64,000 bases of DNA from Salminus brasiliensis (taxonomy: Eukaryota > Chordata > Actinopteri > Characiformes > Bryconidae): contig NC_132896.1 of assembly GCF_030463535.1 (NCBI RefSeq), positions 32,710,977 to 32,774,976 on the forward strand, read 5' to 3'. The position numbers were made by a program, and so were the translations under genes. This document shows positions 12,554 through 25,277 of this stretch, piece by piece; positions within the stretch are counted from its first letter, which is position 1; the number at the start of each line of letters is the position of its first letter. Below the pieces are notes generated by a model. It did no database searches, was not told the DNA's origin, and worked only from the letters and a program-made list of their open reading frames with translations.

Positions 12554-14850
12554 GCGCCTTACACTTTACACTTTAGCTTATCTGTCTGTCTGTCTGTCTG
12601 TCTGTTTGAACAAGTGTAATTGCATTTAATGCGAATAGATATTAAATTTTTGAATTTCTAGCCTGCTGAAGTAACTATAGGGAAGGTTCATCCTGTGCAA
12701 ATCAGGTCAAATTCAGTCTGAAGAAGGCTTAAAAGACTATAAAGCTCAAAAAAGACAGTGGGACTATGGCAACTCTAAAGTACCTTTTAAATTGGTTATT
12801 TGCATTTTTTGTAGATGCTTATGTATATAATGTTTCTATCACTATCACTAAAGAGCATTATAATAAATCAATATTATAGGTCATGAAGTCCGTTTCAGTA
12901 ATATACAGGACTCTTTTTCTGAAACTTTTCTGTTTTTTAAATTAAAGAACAAAAACAATTTGACAACATTTGTAAGTCCAAAGCTACAGATGAACTCGGT
13001 GCAGTTAAATATTTTGTAAAAAAAAAAAAAAATGCTCGAATGTAAAGTTTTGTTGTTCTACAAGTCATTTCAGACTGTATTGCAAGCGTCTTTAAATTAA
13101 AGCTCCACACTTGAAGAACTGGAAAATCTCAAACATCTGAGTTCAGGCTTTCAGTTTTCTTTATTGAATTTTTGTACAATCAGTAAAATAAGTGTTTTAG
13201 AACTGGTTGAGTGCTGTTTTAGCAAATGCTTGCTTTTGTTACTCTTGTTAAACAAATGCATCCAATAACAACAGTAATATGTTTATTATCTGAATTCAGA
13301 ATTCTGAATTATGGATTCAGTTTATGTCTAGACTTGTTCAGTATCTGCTGCATGGCATCCACTAAAAGGCTGAATTATGCTAATTTCAGAGCATGAAACC
13401 TTTATTTTCTCAACACTGTAAAAGAAAAAAAACAATTGGTGTCCAAACTTAAGATGTTAGTAAACAAGCTGCAATGACATTTTAAGCAAGTGAAACATCT
13501 GATAATAGTGTTACAGAACAATAATCCATATCTTACGTTTTGTTAACTTTTAATAAGTTTTAATAAGCTCTGTTTATTTAAAAGTTTATTGTAGCAAGTT
13601 TACTAACATCTTCATTTACAGTGAAGCAGGTACTTCTGAAAATACTTCCTAATGTCTGTATTGTACAAATTTGTTTATTTAAATGTTCCCAGTGTTTCAT
13701 TCTCATGTCTGTCTGTGTAAATGTTTGAGAATGTAATAATAAAAAGTGCTGTATTGATAAATAAGTATTGTTTTTACTCTTATTTTTAGTGGTAGCAGTA
13801 GCAGCAGAAGTAGTAGTAGTACTTAGCAGAAAAATCTAAATGCTTTTATAATGTAAGCAAGATTTCTGTAAGGGTCAGTTAAGCTTTATTTCTTCTGGGT
13901 TCATTTTACCTGGGGTGATAGATGATAGAATTTGCTTTGAATGATTACAAGAAATATACTTGCTTGTTTATGAATTTGCAATATCTGAAAGATGTAATTG
14001 GCAGTGATTTACTTTCTATAATTCACTGAAGTTATAATTTACTGAAGCTGTAATAATTAAAATGCTCTTTACACTGCGGTGCAATGTTTGACATGTTGGA
14101 CGACATTTGGTAAATTGAATGAGCTCACTTTATAATCCTAACACTAGTTTTTATTGTCTGTTTGTTTGAACAACTTTAAGTACATTTAAAGTGAAAAGAT
14201 ATTCAGTGATTGAATATCTAGCCTCTACTAACTATGGGGAAATCAGGTCAAATTCAGTCTGAAGAAAGCTTAAAAGACTTTAGACTACATTTATTCTTTC
14301 GATACTGTGCAAACACATCGTACATGTACATTTAAAACAATACATCCTAATCAGTTTAATGAGATAACCCAGTTATACATTAGTCTATACATTTTGTTGA
14401 AACAGATAAAATATTTTATCATGTATGAGTCTTTATAAAAAGTCTGTATAAAAAATCCTTAATGCATTTAAACACTGTTAATTTATAAAGACGGTCAATG
14501 CAATATGACTATTACGCTATTAGTCTACAAGACATTCTGTGGAGTGTGAATGTGACTTGTGAGTAAATCATCAAAAAGAACTGCATGATATACAAACAGA
14601 ATATATATAAAATAAAGGTCCACACAGTATATTACTGTAAATTCCATTGCTAATAATAATACATGCTAAATTAAATTTACAAAAATGTATCTCTTACTTG
14701 ATACATTCCTGGAAAATATTCTTTGGGCTTTTAAACATGTAAGATGTCTATTTTTGTAGCCAATTGTCTTTGTTGTTAGCCCATAACACAGCTTTCAGAA
14801 GTGTGTTGATCAGAAGTTTGGGGGTGTGACTTATTTTATATATATGAGGG
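12554..14850. other. Region between NITR B and C
   Basis: No gene. A (TCTG)n run is at 12580-12604. A segment around 12660-12760 (aaatcaggtcaaattcagtc, tgaagaaggcttaaaagact) is repeated at 14215-14285. The 13040-13700 stretch is clearly related to 24055-24560 between D and E, which shows that B-C and D-E are duplicated as units. Confidence 0.6.
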
Positions 14851-15000
14851 CCTGAGGACGTCTGGTGACCTAATAAGGTGACGGAAAGCAGCCAAAAAAA
14901 AAAAAAAAAAAAAAATCATGTAGCTTCTTACAGCCAATGAGGATGAACCACACCAGCAAGTGTAGCTCAGTGGTTCCATCTCTTCTTTACTTTTACTGTT
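14851..15000 (+). promoter_or_regulatory. Proximal promoter of NITR C with CCAAT box
   Basis: CAGCCAAT (CCAAT at 14934-14938), 95-100 bp before the ATG, with a poly-A tract of about 21 A just upstream and the block gacgtctggtgacctaataa. Gene E has the matching block gacttctggtcaccaaataa. Confidence 0.6.
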
Positions 15001-15032
15001 TTCCTTCATGTTGTACTGGCTTCTGTTTTGAC

Positions 15033-15694
15033 ATGATGGCTCTACAGAGGACTGGAATTATCATTTTATTTCTCCAGAATCTACGTAAGTTTTACAAAAG
15101 ATTTGCTTTTGTAATGGTTGTGTCTGGATGAAAAATGTTTGTAATGAGGAATTTAAAGATTTAGGAATGTCTGAATAAGTCCTAAATACAATCATATGTT
15201 TGTCTTGCAACTTGTGCATTCATGTGGAGGTTCTTTAAATCTTTAAATGGTTAGATCTCAAGTTCTCGAAGGAAACATCGCCTTCTAGGGTCAAGAGAAC
15301 ATGCTTTTATGATTGATTTTGGTTTAATTTTACAGGTTCTGCTCAAGCAGCAGGAAATTCCGAAATTCTCTCAGTTAAACTTGGTGAACTGGCTACTATC
15401 CGCTGCTCATCTGGAGAAAGCTCCAATACAGAAGTCAGAATGTGGTACAAGCAAAGACTGGAGCATTCACCACTGGAAGTGGCATCAAAGTTAGGAACAA
15501 AAGAGGCAGTAATGTCATCCCAGTTTAGCCATTCAAGATTTAAAATAAACAAAGCTGGGAACACCCTCACTCTCACTATTGAAAATGTTAGTAAAAAGGA
15601 TGAGGGGATGTACTTCTGTGGAGCGGGGGAAGCGAAAACACTGACATTTTCTAACAGTACATTCCTAGCTGTTACAGGTAATCACTTCACTTCC

Positions 15695-15779
<85 letters not shown>

Positions 15780-17594
15780 AATATACTAAATATATAATGT
15801 AATTATTCATTTATTACAATCAAGAAGCTTCAACACTGGAGTTTTAATTGAGTATCACATTAGGCTCAACTATATTACTGTGATCCAGATTTCACACTGT
15901 CTGTATTACCAGGTGATATAAAGATCTCAGTGGATCAAACTCCAGTACTGGAATCAGTTTCTTCAGGAGAGTCGGTGACTCTGCAGTGCACAGTCCTCTC
16001 TGAGATCAGTCCAAAAGATCTCAGGGTGCTCTGGTTCAGATCTGCTGCAGGACGATCCTTTCCTGAAATCATCTACACTGATCACAACAGCAGCAGCAGC
16101 CGTCAGTGTGAGACCAGCTCCTCTCCACACAGCTGTGTGTACAACTTCTCCAAGAACATCCTCAATGACAGTGATGCTGGAACTTACTTCTGCGCTGTGA
16201 GCACCTGTGGGAAGATCTTCATTGGCAATGGAACAACAGTGTGCTCAAGTAAGACGTCTTCTGTGCTTTATGCATTCTCTTGAATGTCGTATCAAATTGT
16301 GAACAAACCCGTTAATTCCTGACCCCTCTGTTCTAGATCCTCCTTATCATCACCAACTTGTGCTGGTTCTCAGCCTGGGTCTGGCTCTGGGTTTGAGCTT
16401 ATTCTGGAATATCACTTTGACCTGCTGGAGCTGGAGGAAAGGGGTCTGCAGTGGTGAGTTCATTCAGATGAACCAAATGTTCTTCAGTTTATGACCAGGT
16501 TCCTGAAGTTCTAACACGGTTCCTCTCAATGCATTTCAAGGTGAAACATCTCGGTCTGGCCTCCATGATTTCCAAAAGGTGTTACAAGACCAGGTATGTT
16601 ATTATTCTGCTTGTTTGACTGATTTTAATGAAGTGTCTGAAACAGTTTTAATGAACTTTACAGGAGCAGAGTAAAACCTAATCAGTAATGGCATTAAAAC
16701 CTCTGACAAGCGAATATTAATGATCTGTTTCCAATGGTTCTTGTGGTCAAGTGGAAAAGTGGTCAAGGGTAAGAATCTGACCACTTTGACAAGAACTAAA
16801 CCGTGACGACTGGGTCAGAACATCCCAAACATACCAAGTAATTTATGTGGGGTGTTCCCGGTATGTAGTGGTCAGTACCTACCAAAAATGCTCAAAGGAA
16901 GGATTAGATGAACATGGTAATTATGTTCACGTTTATCATACAAATTAAAATATACGTTTTAAAACATAAAAATGTAAAAAATCTGTTATTTTAACTTTTG
17001 TTTAGTTTGTTTAGTTGTAGTTTTGTTGACTGTTGACATATAGTCCTAATTTACAGTAACTTGTAAAATCTTTGTGTAAAGTTCTGCGTGAGACCACTAA
17101 TCTGCCCTGGTCATAAACCACTTTTGAACGTTTCCTATAATCTTCTTAAAGCATCTTTTAATCTTTTATTAGTAATAAAAACTGATTAAGAGTGTGTTTA
17201 TTTCATAGTCCAGGTGAACTAGATGGTCTAGACTAATTTATAGCACTTATTGAGTAATCCAGGGTCTTTACAGTCCTATTCATGCTACTTTGCAGTTTCT
17301 GAGTAATTGATAATAATTTTAATAATAATGTAATGTAGTATTGTAGACTAAGTCTTTACATTAAGGGTTTTAGCAAACTAAGCATTACTGCACATAGAAG
17401 AGGCCTCTTTAACAACAGAACCGACCTCTAGATTGCAGATTACATCTAACCACACACTAAACACATGCTGGTAAACCCTGAAACTTTCACACCTCCTAAA
17501 GACGTTGGAGAGTAAGCAACCAATTCACGACTGTCCTTTATTTCGGAAATGTCAAATATATTCACACTCCACTAAACAATGTTGATATAAATGT

Positions 17595-17647
<53 letters not shown>

Positions 17648-18426
17648 TAATAGACCATTATAATTACTCATTCATCCTCATATGATTACATATTTACACT
17701 TTCTAAAGACAGGTTTCATAATGCATTATGATCTGTTCATTAGAACATTGTGTTTGTGTGAGTTTTATATGTCTTTTAAACATAAAGGAAATTTTATTGT
17801 AAGATAAGATATTATATTAGATATTATATAAGATATTATAAGAGCGCTTTACTGGCTGTAAGTGAAGTGTGTTTTAGTCATTTTTAAAAAATGTTCATTT
17901 TAATATAAAAAAAAACCTTTACAAATCATTGTGTGTGCTCTTAAACTGGCTTAAACAAAAATAATATCATTTGAAATATCATAAGATCATAAGTCCCACA
18001 CAAAAGCTCATACATAGAACAATAACGTTTCTGTTATTAGTGTATATTTGAATTGTGGGTAAATTATTGATTGCTTTTTTTTTTTTTTTGTATGTCTAAG
18101 GATCCCTGTGTGCCAACCAAGCCAGTGCTACTATTCAATATCCTTGAGATGTTCTTTGAGATTTTGCATTGTTACTAAAAGTGTAACAACCCTGTGTTAT
18201 AGTTCATCACAGTGTTAGATTATTCCATTCTGTTATTGAGGTCATACTGCCACCTACTGAGCTCCTTACTTCAGCTCTGCTCTTTTTTTTATAGGATGAT
18301 GATGAGGAGGAGTTCTACTTCGCTGCTTTACATTTCTCTGATAAGATGAAGAGACGAGGGTTCAAGGAGAACGTTTTCACCAAAGTCAGATTCACCCCTT
18401 TTTCTGACCACAAACCCGCCCAGTAA
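15033..18426 (+). CDS. nitr: NITR gene C, acidic-tail class
   Basis: Six exons: 15033-15084, 15336-15677, 15913-16248, 16337-16453, 16541-16593 and 18295-18426; 343 residues in frame. The signal MMALQRTGIIILFLQNL could also start one codon later (ATGATG). The V domain has TIRC, MWYKQRLEHS, GMYFCGAGEA and the joining-like FSNSTFLAV. The I domain has VTLQC, VLWFRSAAGR, GTYFCAVSTC and IFIGNGTT. The membrane segment is LVLVLSLGLALGLSLFW, uncharged, followed by SWRKG. The tail is DDDEEEFYFAALHF, then a basic patch, then VFTKVRFTPF. It holds one Tyr in a YFAAL context, which is not an ITIM (hydrophobic residue at +4, not +3). With neither an ITIM nor a basic membrane residue for an adaptor, its signalling mode is unknown. 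A second near-copy of the terminal exon lies at 19177-19308. Confidence 0.9.
15697..15770. repeat. AT microsatellite in the V-I intron of NITR C
   Basis: Uninterrupted (AT)n run of about 70 bp, starting 19 bp after the V-exon donor. Confidence 0.9.
16720..16925 (+). pseudogene. Tc1-like element fragment (transposase N-terminal region)
   Basis: Contains gacgactgggtcagaacatc, then ggggtgttcccggtatgtag and tggtcagtacctaccaaaaa, the DNA behind the helix-turn-helix segment of Tc1-like transposases (G-x-S-x-Y-A-V-V-S-T-Y-Q-K). Stops and deletions make it non-functional. It lies in the last intron of NITR C. Confidence 0.65.
17600..17644. repeat. AT microsatellite
   Basis: (AT)n run in the last intron of NITR C. 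Confidence 0.9.
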
Positions 18427-18804
18427 AACTGTATCAGTGCAGTGATGTAGAGGCTCTGTGATCTTTGGAGATCTTGGTCTTCATTTTTTTGTTGGATATT
18501 TTTCATCATGAGCTGATTCTGTAAAATGATCTGCTGTTTAGTTTCCTGATTTGTGTTTGGAAGTTGTAAGATTGTAGATCTTCTGTGAATTCTGCTCCAT
18601 ATTTTAACATCTCCTAAAGACATTAGGGTGTGAACAGCAGTGCAGTCACTGTGCAGCTATTCTGGGTCAGATGTCAGCTTCCTTCCTTGGGAAGTAATCA
18701 GTGGAACACAGATGAGATACAGTGTGTCAGCCTTAATAGAGACATTCATAAGAGTCCTTCCTTTTAGAGAGATCAAATATTTCCACACTCTACTAAACAA
18801 TGCT

Positions 18805-18805
<1 letters not shown>

Positions 18806-18858
<53 letters not shown>
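18806..18858. repeat. TC microsatellite
   Basis: (TC)n run of about 50 bp between the two terminal exons of NITR C. Confidence 0.9.
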
Positions 18859-18861
<3 letters not shown>

Positions 18862-19176
18862 GTTCTCTTTGTTTTTTGTAAGACATTTTAAAATAATATT
18901 CAGATCAGTGTTTGTAAATTACATACAAATGAAAAAAATATGTGTGTGTGTGTGTGTGATTTATTTTTGTCAGTTTTCATTTACATTGTGTGAAACTTGC
19001 AGGATGAATGGACAGATTTCAATGATCCAAAACTGCTTGGAATAAAATCTTATACATCTTATTAACCTTTTATTAATCATGCATAAATATGATATACCCT
19101 GTTAGATTTTGAATACTGAGGTCATACTGCCACCTACTGAGCTCCATACCTTAGCTCTGGTCTTTTTCTGAAATAG

Positions 19177-19308
19177 GATGAAGATGATGAAGAGGAGTTC
19201 TACTTCGCTGCTTTACATTTCTGTGATAAGATGAAGAGACGAGGGTTCAAGGAGAACGTTTTCACCAAAGTCAGATTCACCCCTTTTTCTGACCACAAAC
19301 CCGCCTAG
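19177..19308 (+). CDS. nitr: Second (duplicated) terminal exon of NITR C
   Basis: Codes for DEDDEEEFYFAALHFCDK, then the basic patch and VFTKVRFTPF, ending in TAG two codons before the position of the first copy's TAA. It has its own acceptor (aaatag) and lies 750 bp beyond the first stop. Flanking DNA is copied too: gtcatactgccacctactga before both exons and tctgtaaaatgatctgctgt after both. It differs by Ser to Cys in ALHFCDK. It could be an alternative last exon; skipping 18295-18426 keeps the frame. The 18610-18790 segment before it matches the intron that precedes the single terminal exon in genes E and F, so this copy may be the original one. Confidence 0.7.
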   Translation, partial: DEDDEEEFYFAALHFCDKMKRRGFKENVFTKVRFTPFSDHKPA

Positions 19309-19950
19309 TAAAACTGTATCAGTGCAGTGATGTAGAGGCTCTGTGATCTTTGGAGATCTTGGTCTTCATTTTCTCGTTGGATATTTTTCATCATGAGCCG
19401 ATTCTGTAAAATGATCTGCTGTTTAGTTTCTTGTGTGTTTTTTGTAAAAATTTAAGTGTTGTAAAAATCACGACTGTTTCTGAATCACTTCTGTCCTCTG
19501 TGAGTTCTTCTGGGATGGTCATGAACCTTCACCCTGATGTTTTGTGAAAATTGACTCTTGGTTCTTTTTCAGACTCAGAGGTCATATATTTCTACAGGTT
19601 TAGCTTCACCATCTTTATCTAATCATACATTAGTGAAGGAGAGGAGTCATTTTATGAACACAGACAACAAAAAACCTAACATCTTCTGGTTGAACAGTGC
19701 AGTTCTCACTGTCTGGCTCAAGTAAGTGAGGCTCCAGCGCCTCTAAACATTAACAACCATTGTCAAAAGCTTCCCAGTCTGGGAACACCAAGTGATAGGG
19801 GAAGTTCTGTCCTGCTGATGGGAAGGTAAACAGTGAACAAATTGAGACTATTGATTGACTAAGCATCTTATTTGATATTTAAACAGATTCAGCTGCAGCT
19901 CATTTACTAATGTTTTTCAGGCTCAACTCTGTATGTGCTGTTGACCAAAC

Positions 19951-20178
19951 TTACATTTACATTTATGGCATTTAGCAGACGCTCTTATCCAGTGCGACTT
20001 ACAAGGTTACTCGTATTACAGAGGAGGGTCAGTGTAGTGTTAGGAGTCTTGTCCAAGGACTCTTATTGGTGTAGTGCAGCATAGTCACCCAGGCCGGGAA
20101 TCGAACCCCAGTCTCCCACACGGTGTGGTAGTTCAGTGCCAGGTAGTGGTGTTATCTGTTGCGCCACACCAACCAAAC
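19951..20178 (-). repeat. tRNA-type SINE, second family
   Basis: Read on the minus strand it starts ggtgtggcgcaacagataac and carries a box B-like ggggttcgattcccgg; it ends in ctggataagagcgtctgcta, then aatgccataaatgt. Other copies: 30642-30855 (-) and 56995-57220 (+). Confidence 0.75.
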
Positions 20179-20344
20179 TCAGATTCAGAAATAAAAAAAA
20201 CTTTTGATGTAACTAAGATGAGTTAATGCAACTCTGCAATCAGTTAGTACAGTAAGTATATTAAGTAATATTGAATTATTGGAACAAATAACTCAACAGA
20301 GAACACTTTTTCTCAACCTGGCGAATCTACTTCATGTAATGTTC

Positions 20345-20710
20345 CAACAGGAGAATAAAGGGGAGGTCTGGTGGCCAAAATAACAAAAAAAAAGCCTAGT
20401 GTAAAAAGCCTTTTGGCAGCCAATGGTATCCTGAGCCCAGCCAGATAGCATAATTTGGTGCTTTTGCTAATTGTTCCTTCCAGTTTGCATCAAAGAAGAA
20501 CTACTTCTGTTTATGATGATGACTCTGATGTTGGCTCTCAAATTATTTCTCCACATAATAAAGCACATTATCTTTTTTGTGTGTACTGAAATATCTCTGA
20601 AATACTTTTATCAGCAGATCTTGCTGAAGCTGCAGATCTTTATGAGCCATTTGTCTCACATGTGCATATTAAATAACATGAGTGATATCCTAATGTTGCT
20701 TACATTCATG
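20345..20710 (+). pseudogene. Relic NITR: promoter, signal exon and start of the V exon
   Basis: A gtctggtggccaaaataaca block, an A-tract and a cagccaat box (CCAAT at 20420-20424) are followed by a leader-like frame MMTLMLALKLFLHII at about 20512. Then comes cagatcttgctgaagctgca followed by gatctttatgag, equivalent to the first codons of the V exon of gene D (D-P-A-Q-A-A-D-L). The V domain stops there, with no Cys or Trp segments. A dead 5' end of a NITR immediately upstream of gene D. Confidence 0.65.
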
Positions 20711-20749
20711 CAATCTAGCAGATGTTCTTTAGAAAACATGTAACTGATA

Positions 20750-20910
20750 ATGCTCAGAAAGTCTTCTGGTGGCCAAACATATGTTAATCAAGCAGTGTTT
20801 ATAAAAAAAAAAGAAAAAATGAAAACCCTTGTGACTTTTCACAGCCAATCAGGTTAAGCTCATGGGCCCTGCCAGCTATTTTGGCTCTTCAGTCAGTTGC
20901 TTCCTCTCTC
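20750..20910 (+). promoter_or_regulatory. Proximal promoter of NITR D with CCAAT box
   Basis: CAGCCAAT (CCAAT at 20845-20849), 89 bp before the ATG, with an A-rich tract upstream and cttctggtggccaaacatat. Nearly identical to the gene B promoter block. Confidence 0.65.
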
Positions 20911-20933
20911 TCCCTGATCTCTGGAGTGGAGTC

Positions 20934-23430
20934 ATGTCTCCGGTGTGGATTATTATTTTGTCTCTTCAGATAATAATCTTCATTTGTAAGTTTTTGACCT
21001 TTTTAAAAAAATTGTTTGGTGATTAAAATGTGGGTTTTCTGGGTTTATTGTTTTGTGTGATTGTTGAAATATCTCTCTCTATATATATAGTTTTCTTTAG
21101 CAGAACTCTGAACTTCCTTTGTCTTGCAGATCCGGCTCAAGCTGCAGATCTTAACGGGCCATCGTTTGTCTCAGTTCAGTCTGGTCAAAATGTAAATCTT
21201 CAGTGTAAAGGAAAGCCTGGTCAGAACGTTAAGATTTGGGTTTGGTACAAGCAAAGACCGGGACAAGAACCTCAAGAGGTGGCAGCAATGTTCACCGGCA
21301 AGGAACCCGCTACTTTATTAAGATACCAAATGAACAAAGAACATTTGTATCTGACTGTTGAACAAACCACTAAAGATGATGAGGGAATGTACTTCTGTGG
21401 AAAAGTAGAATCTGGAACGATTCAGTTTTTTAATGGTACATTCTTAGCCGTGACCGGTAAGACAATAACCATCCATATATATTCATATATTCATACATTA
21501 TGTAATTTCATTGGTTTGATTACTGGATTATGTGGATTTGATTATGGTCATGTTATTTTTTTCTGCACACTTCACGTCTCTTTCATAGGAATAAAGATAT
21601 CAGATTCACATTCTGTTGTATTTGTAGCATCTCAGTGTTTTTTTTCTCCATAATTTTACACTATTAAACCCACTCTGTGCTTCAGTATCAGCACATTTAA
21701 CTCACAACCACTTCATTAACCAGGTCATCCTCAGCTAAAGATCTCAGTGATCCAAGCTCCAGTCTCAACATTCGTTCCTCTGGGAGAAAATGTGACTCTG
21801 CAGTGCACGGTCCGCCCTGAGAACCAAGCAGCAGAGCTGCAAGTGCTCTGGTTCAGATCTGCTGCAGGACAATCCTTTCCTGAGATCATCTACACTCATC
21901 ACAACAGCAGCCGTCAGTGTAAGATCAGCTCTTCTAAAGACGGCTGTGTTTTCAGCTTCTCCAAGAACATCAACAACAGTGAAGATACTGGAACTTACTA
22001 CTGCGCTGTGTCCAGCTGTGGGAAGATCATTATTGGGAATGGAACACATGTGAACTTCAGTAAGTTATTAGTCAATGATCATTTGTGCAATTAAGTTTAG
22101 AATTGAGGACATTCTTGAGCTCTATTGAATGCATTAATTATGCCATTATTTAATAGCATTTATTAGCTGTTTATCATCAGCCCTAAAAAATTATATGCTC
22201 TGTTTGATCTTTACTGTAAGAGCAAAAACTGAAACTGCTTTAAAGTTTGTTAAGGTATTATCTTAAGGTTTCATTAAGAACATGGTGGTGACCTGACATT
22301 TTCAGAGCATAATTGTTTACAGTATTTATGTCTTTGCAGAGGAGCCTGTGAATCCCATTGTGATCCCTCTGGGAGTTGCTTTGGGAGTGTGTGTGGTTGT
22401 GATCATCGTTCAGTCCGTTGTGTTTTATAAAAGGAGAAACGGTGAACAAAGCAGTGGTGAGTTTCCGAAGTTAGTAGGTTTTTGATGTTCAGTTTTTGTT
22501 TTGTTTTGACTTCTTTTTCTTTGAACTTTAGGATAAAACAATAAAATGATTCATTTATTATGATGTGATTTATATAAAATAGATGATGCAATAATTTTAA
22601 CCCCATTAGACGTGATGTCTCACGGTCTTAAACAGAAAGGTTCTTATCTAGTGCTTGGCTTGCATGCACAGTTCTAGAAAAAATAATGATTGGCCTAGGG
22701 AAAACCTTAAAGTTCTTGGATTTTCTTTTTAGTATAGAACCTTTTCCCTTTATAGCAGTTAATTAATCTTGAAGCCTATCACACTTAACTTATGTCACGT
22801 GTTAATACATATTTATATACAAAAAAAATATAGGTTTCTTGTTTAGAATGTAGGGGTAACTATTTAATGCAATTGAAAATTCCCCTTATGTACAGATTCT
22901 CAGCATAAGGGAAAGGTTCTATACCCAATAAATAGATTTTCTAGAACTGCACATCCAGGCCAATAATCATTTATAATCATTCACTGACTGTGAGCCATTA
23001 GGTCTGATAAGGGAACCCACCCAGTAAATGGAAATATAGTAAATACAATATTAATTGGCACTAGAGTAACATTTCAAACGTTCCTAAGTGTTGTACATTG
23101 TTTTCCCACTGTAGGGAAATCTACAAACAGCCATCAAAGGTCGGTCACTGAGAACCCACCCAGTCAGGTACTACCTATGTGTCCTCTTGTGCTTTTAGAA
23201 GATAAGCCATGATGCACTGATTCTCTTTAAACTCACCTTGACTTTTCTAACCACTGAACATCCCTGTGTCTTTGTTCCAGCAGGATCATGAAGCTGCTGG
23301 GATGAATTATGCTTCCATACAATTCAAAGAGCGGAAACCTAAACACGGGAAACGGAGGAGAGAACCGCCTGAAGACGTGGTGTACTCTCATGTGAGCCAC
23401 GCTGCTGCTGCTCATCGCTCAAACCGCTAG
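20934..23430 (+). CDS. nitr: NITR gene D, ITIM-type inhibitory receptor
   Basis: Six exons: 20934-20985, 21130-21456, 21724-22059, 22340-22456, 23115-23167 and 23281-23430; 344 residues in frame. The signal is MSPVWIIILSLQIIIFI. The V domain has VNLQC, WVWYKQRPGQ, GMYFCGKVES and FFNGTFLAV. The I domain has VTLQC, VLWFRSAAGQ, RQCKISSSKDGC, GTYYCAVSSC and IIIGNGTH. The membrane segment VIPLGVALGVCVVVIIVQ is uncharged and followed by YKRRNGE. The tail motifs are MNYASI and VVYSHV. It is closest to gene B over its whole length, including promoter and tail. The tail exon again has a tandem CAGCAG acceptor (23281 or 23284). Expected role: inhibitory receptor. Confidence 0.9.
22600..22960. repeat. 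ggttcttt-type dispersed repeat
   Basis: Intron of gene D with agaaaggttcttatctagtg and related words, equivalent in position and type to 11600-11960 in gene B, so it was there before B and D duplicated. Confidence 0.45.
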
Positions 23431-23660
23431 CTGTCTACTTTTGAGCAAACTGAACTGAATATTTGATATTGTGAAAATGTATCTCCATTCCTGGACATTA
23501 ACTGACCAACAGAAATACACCAAAATGAGCCGCAAAGAAACCGCTTTACATGGAGTTACCCCATAAAAAAAAGATTAAAGAACCATAACTCAAAGAACCA
23601 TTGTTTTGTATATGGGTATGTATAAAATGCTTTACAAACTACTACTACTACTACTACTAC

Positions 23661-23707
<47 letters not shown>

Positions 23708-23745
23708 GTAATTAGCTGCAGCAGCTGTAGTAGTAGTAGTAGTAA

Positions 23746-23785
<40 letters not shown>

Positions 23786-25003
23786 GGACATTGATATAGG
23801 TGGATGGACCTTGTCCATATTGTACTTTTGCTAATCTAGATTTTGTCTGTATGCTTTGCTTCGTTATTTTTTGCCAACAAAAGTACAAAAAGTACAAAGT
23901 CTAAAATAACTTGTAGACGTTGTAGAATGATAAGTATTTGTTTAATTTCACATGCTTACACTGATGGTGCCTGACATAAAGCTCCCTTCATGGAATTGTG
24001 GTGTTTTTTGTTTGTTTGTTTTTTTTTCTGAGATAAACAGCACCTCACCAATAAAGGTTTGTTGTGCTGTAAATAATTTCAGACTGTATTGTAAACATCT
24101 TTAGACTAAAGCTTCAAACTTGGAGTACTGAAACTTCTAAAATTGAAATGTCAGAGTGCAGTCTTTCAGTTTATTCTTTATTACATTTTTGTGCAATAAC
24201 TAAAAAGTATATATATATAAATATATAAATTATTTTATGAGTTCACTTTATATCTAGACTTGTCAGAACCTGCTACACAGCATCCAACAACAGGCAGAAT
24301 TGTGATACTTGCAGAAAAACACAAAACCTTTGTTTTCTCAACACTGATTAAAACAATGGTCCTAACTTAAACATGTTAGTAAACCAGCTGTGATACAATT
24401 GGAAGTAAATCAAACATCTGATAGAAGGTTAACAGAGTAAGAATCCATGTCTGTTTATGTTAAATATGTTCAGTTTACTCAGGTTTACTTCTTACATTTT
24501 TAAATGTTTGAACTTTATTTTTTAATTGAACTCTTCATTTTTTTCTCTTATAAAGTACTATATCAAAAAAAGATGATTAATATTATCATTTCTTTTTCAT
24601 CATCATCATTATTATGTTTGTCTTTGTAGTAGTAGTAGTATTCCTTTATAGACAAATTGGACAAGCTTTTAGAGGGTAAGAGTTAGTTAAACTCAGTTAA
24701 ACTCTCTAAAGTTATGAATTTACACTGTCTGTAAAGAATAATCCAGACTGAATTACTTTCTGTTGCTCACTGAAGTTAACGCTTTCTTGGTAATGGCTAT
24801 CCTATTTGGAATGGCCTCAGTAAAATGTAATAAAAACCTGGAAATTGAAATAGTGCCTCCCTATGGGTGCGAGTATATGCAAGTGTACAGGACACCACAC
24901 CACTTTGAAGGATGGCTGGTTTAAAATCTTTTTTTGGATTAAATTGCTTTTTTTAAGTTTTTATAAGTTTATAAACAAAGCCTTTATATTTAAACAGGGC
25001 CCT

Positions 25004-25093
<90 letters not shown>

Positions 25094-25227
25094 GTAGAAG
25101 ATAAATATAAAATAGTATGTAAGTGTATATAAGTATATAAGCATTGCATGATGTACAAATAATATTTACCTAATATAGGCCCATATATACATACAGGCAA
25201 AAAACAAATTCACACAGCATACATGCA

Positions 25228-25270
<43 letters not shown>
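23431..25270. other. Region between NITR D and E, microsatellite-rich
   Basis: No gene. (ATT)n and related trinucleotide runs occupy about 23640-23785, an (AT)n run 25009-25090 and a (TG)n run 25230-25276. The 24055-24560 stretch is a diverged copy of 13040-13700. Confidence 0.7.

Positions 25271-25274
<4 letters not shown>

Positions 25275-25277
<3 letters not shown>

Noticed and set aside
21765-22049. Minus-strand frames opposite the I exons (also 33068-33376, 38725-39033, 44016-44366)
   Set aside because: They recur opposite every I exon because the exon is conserved on the + strand; shadows, not genes.
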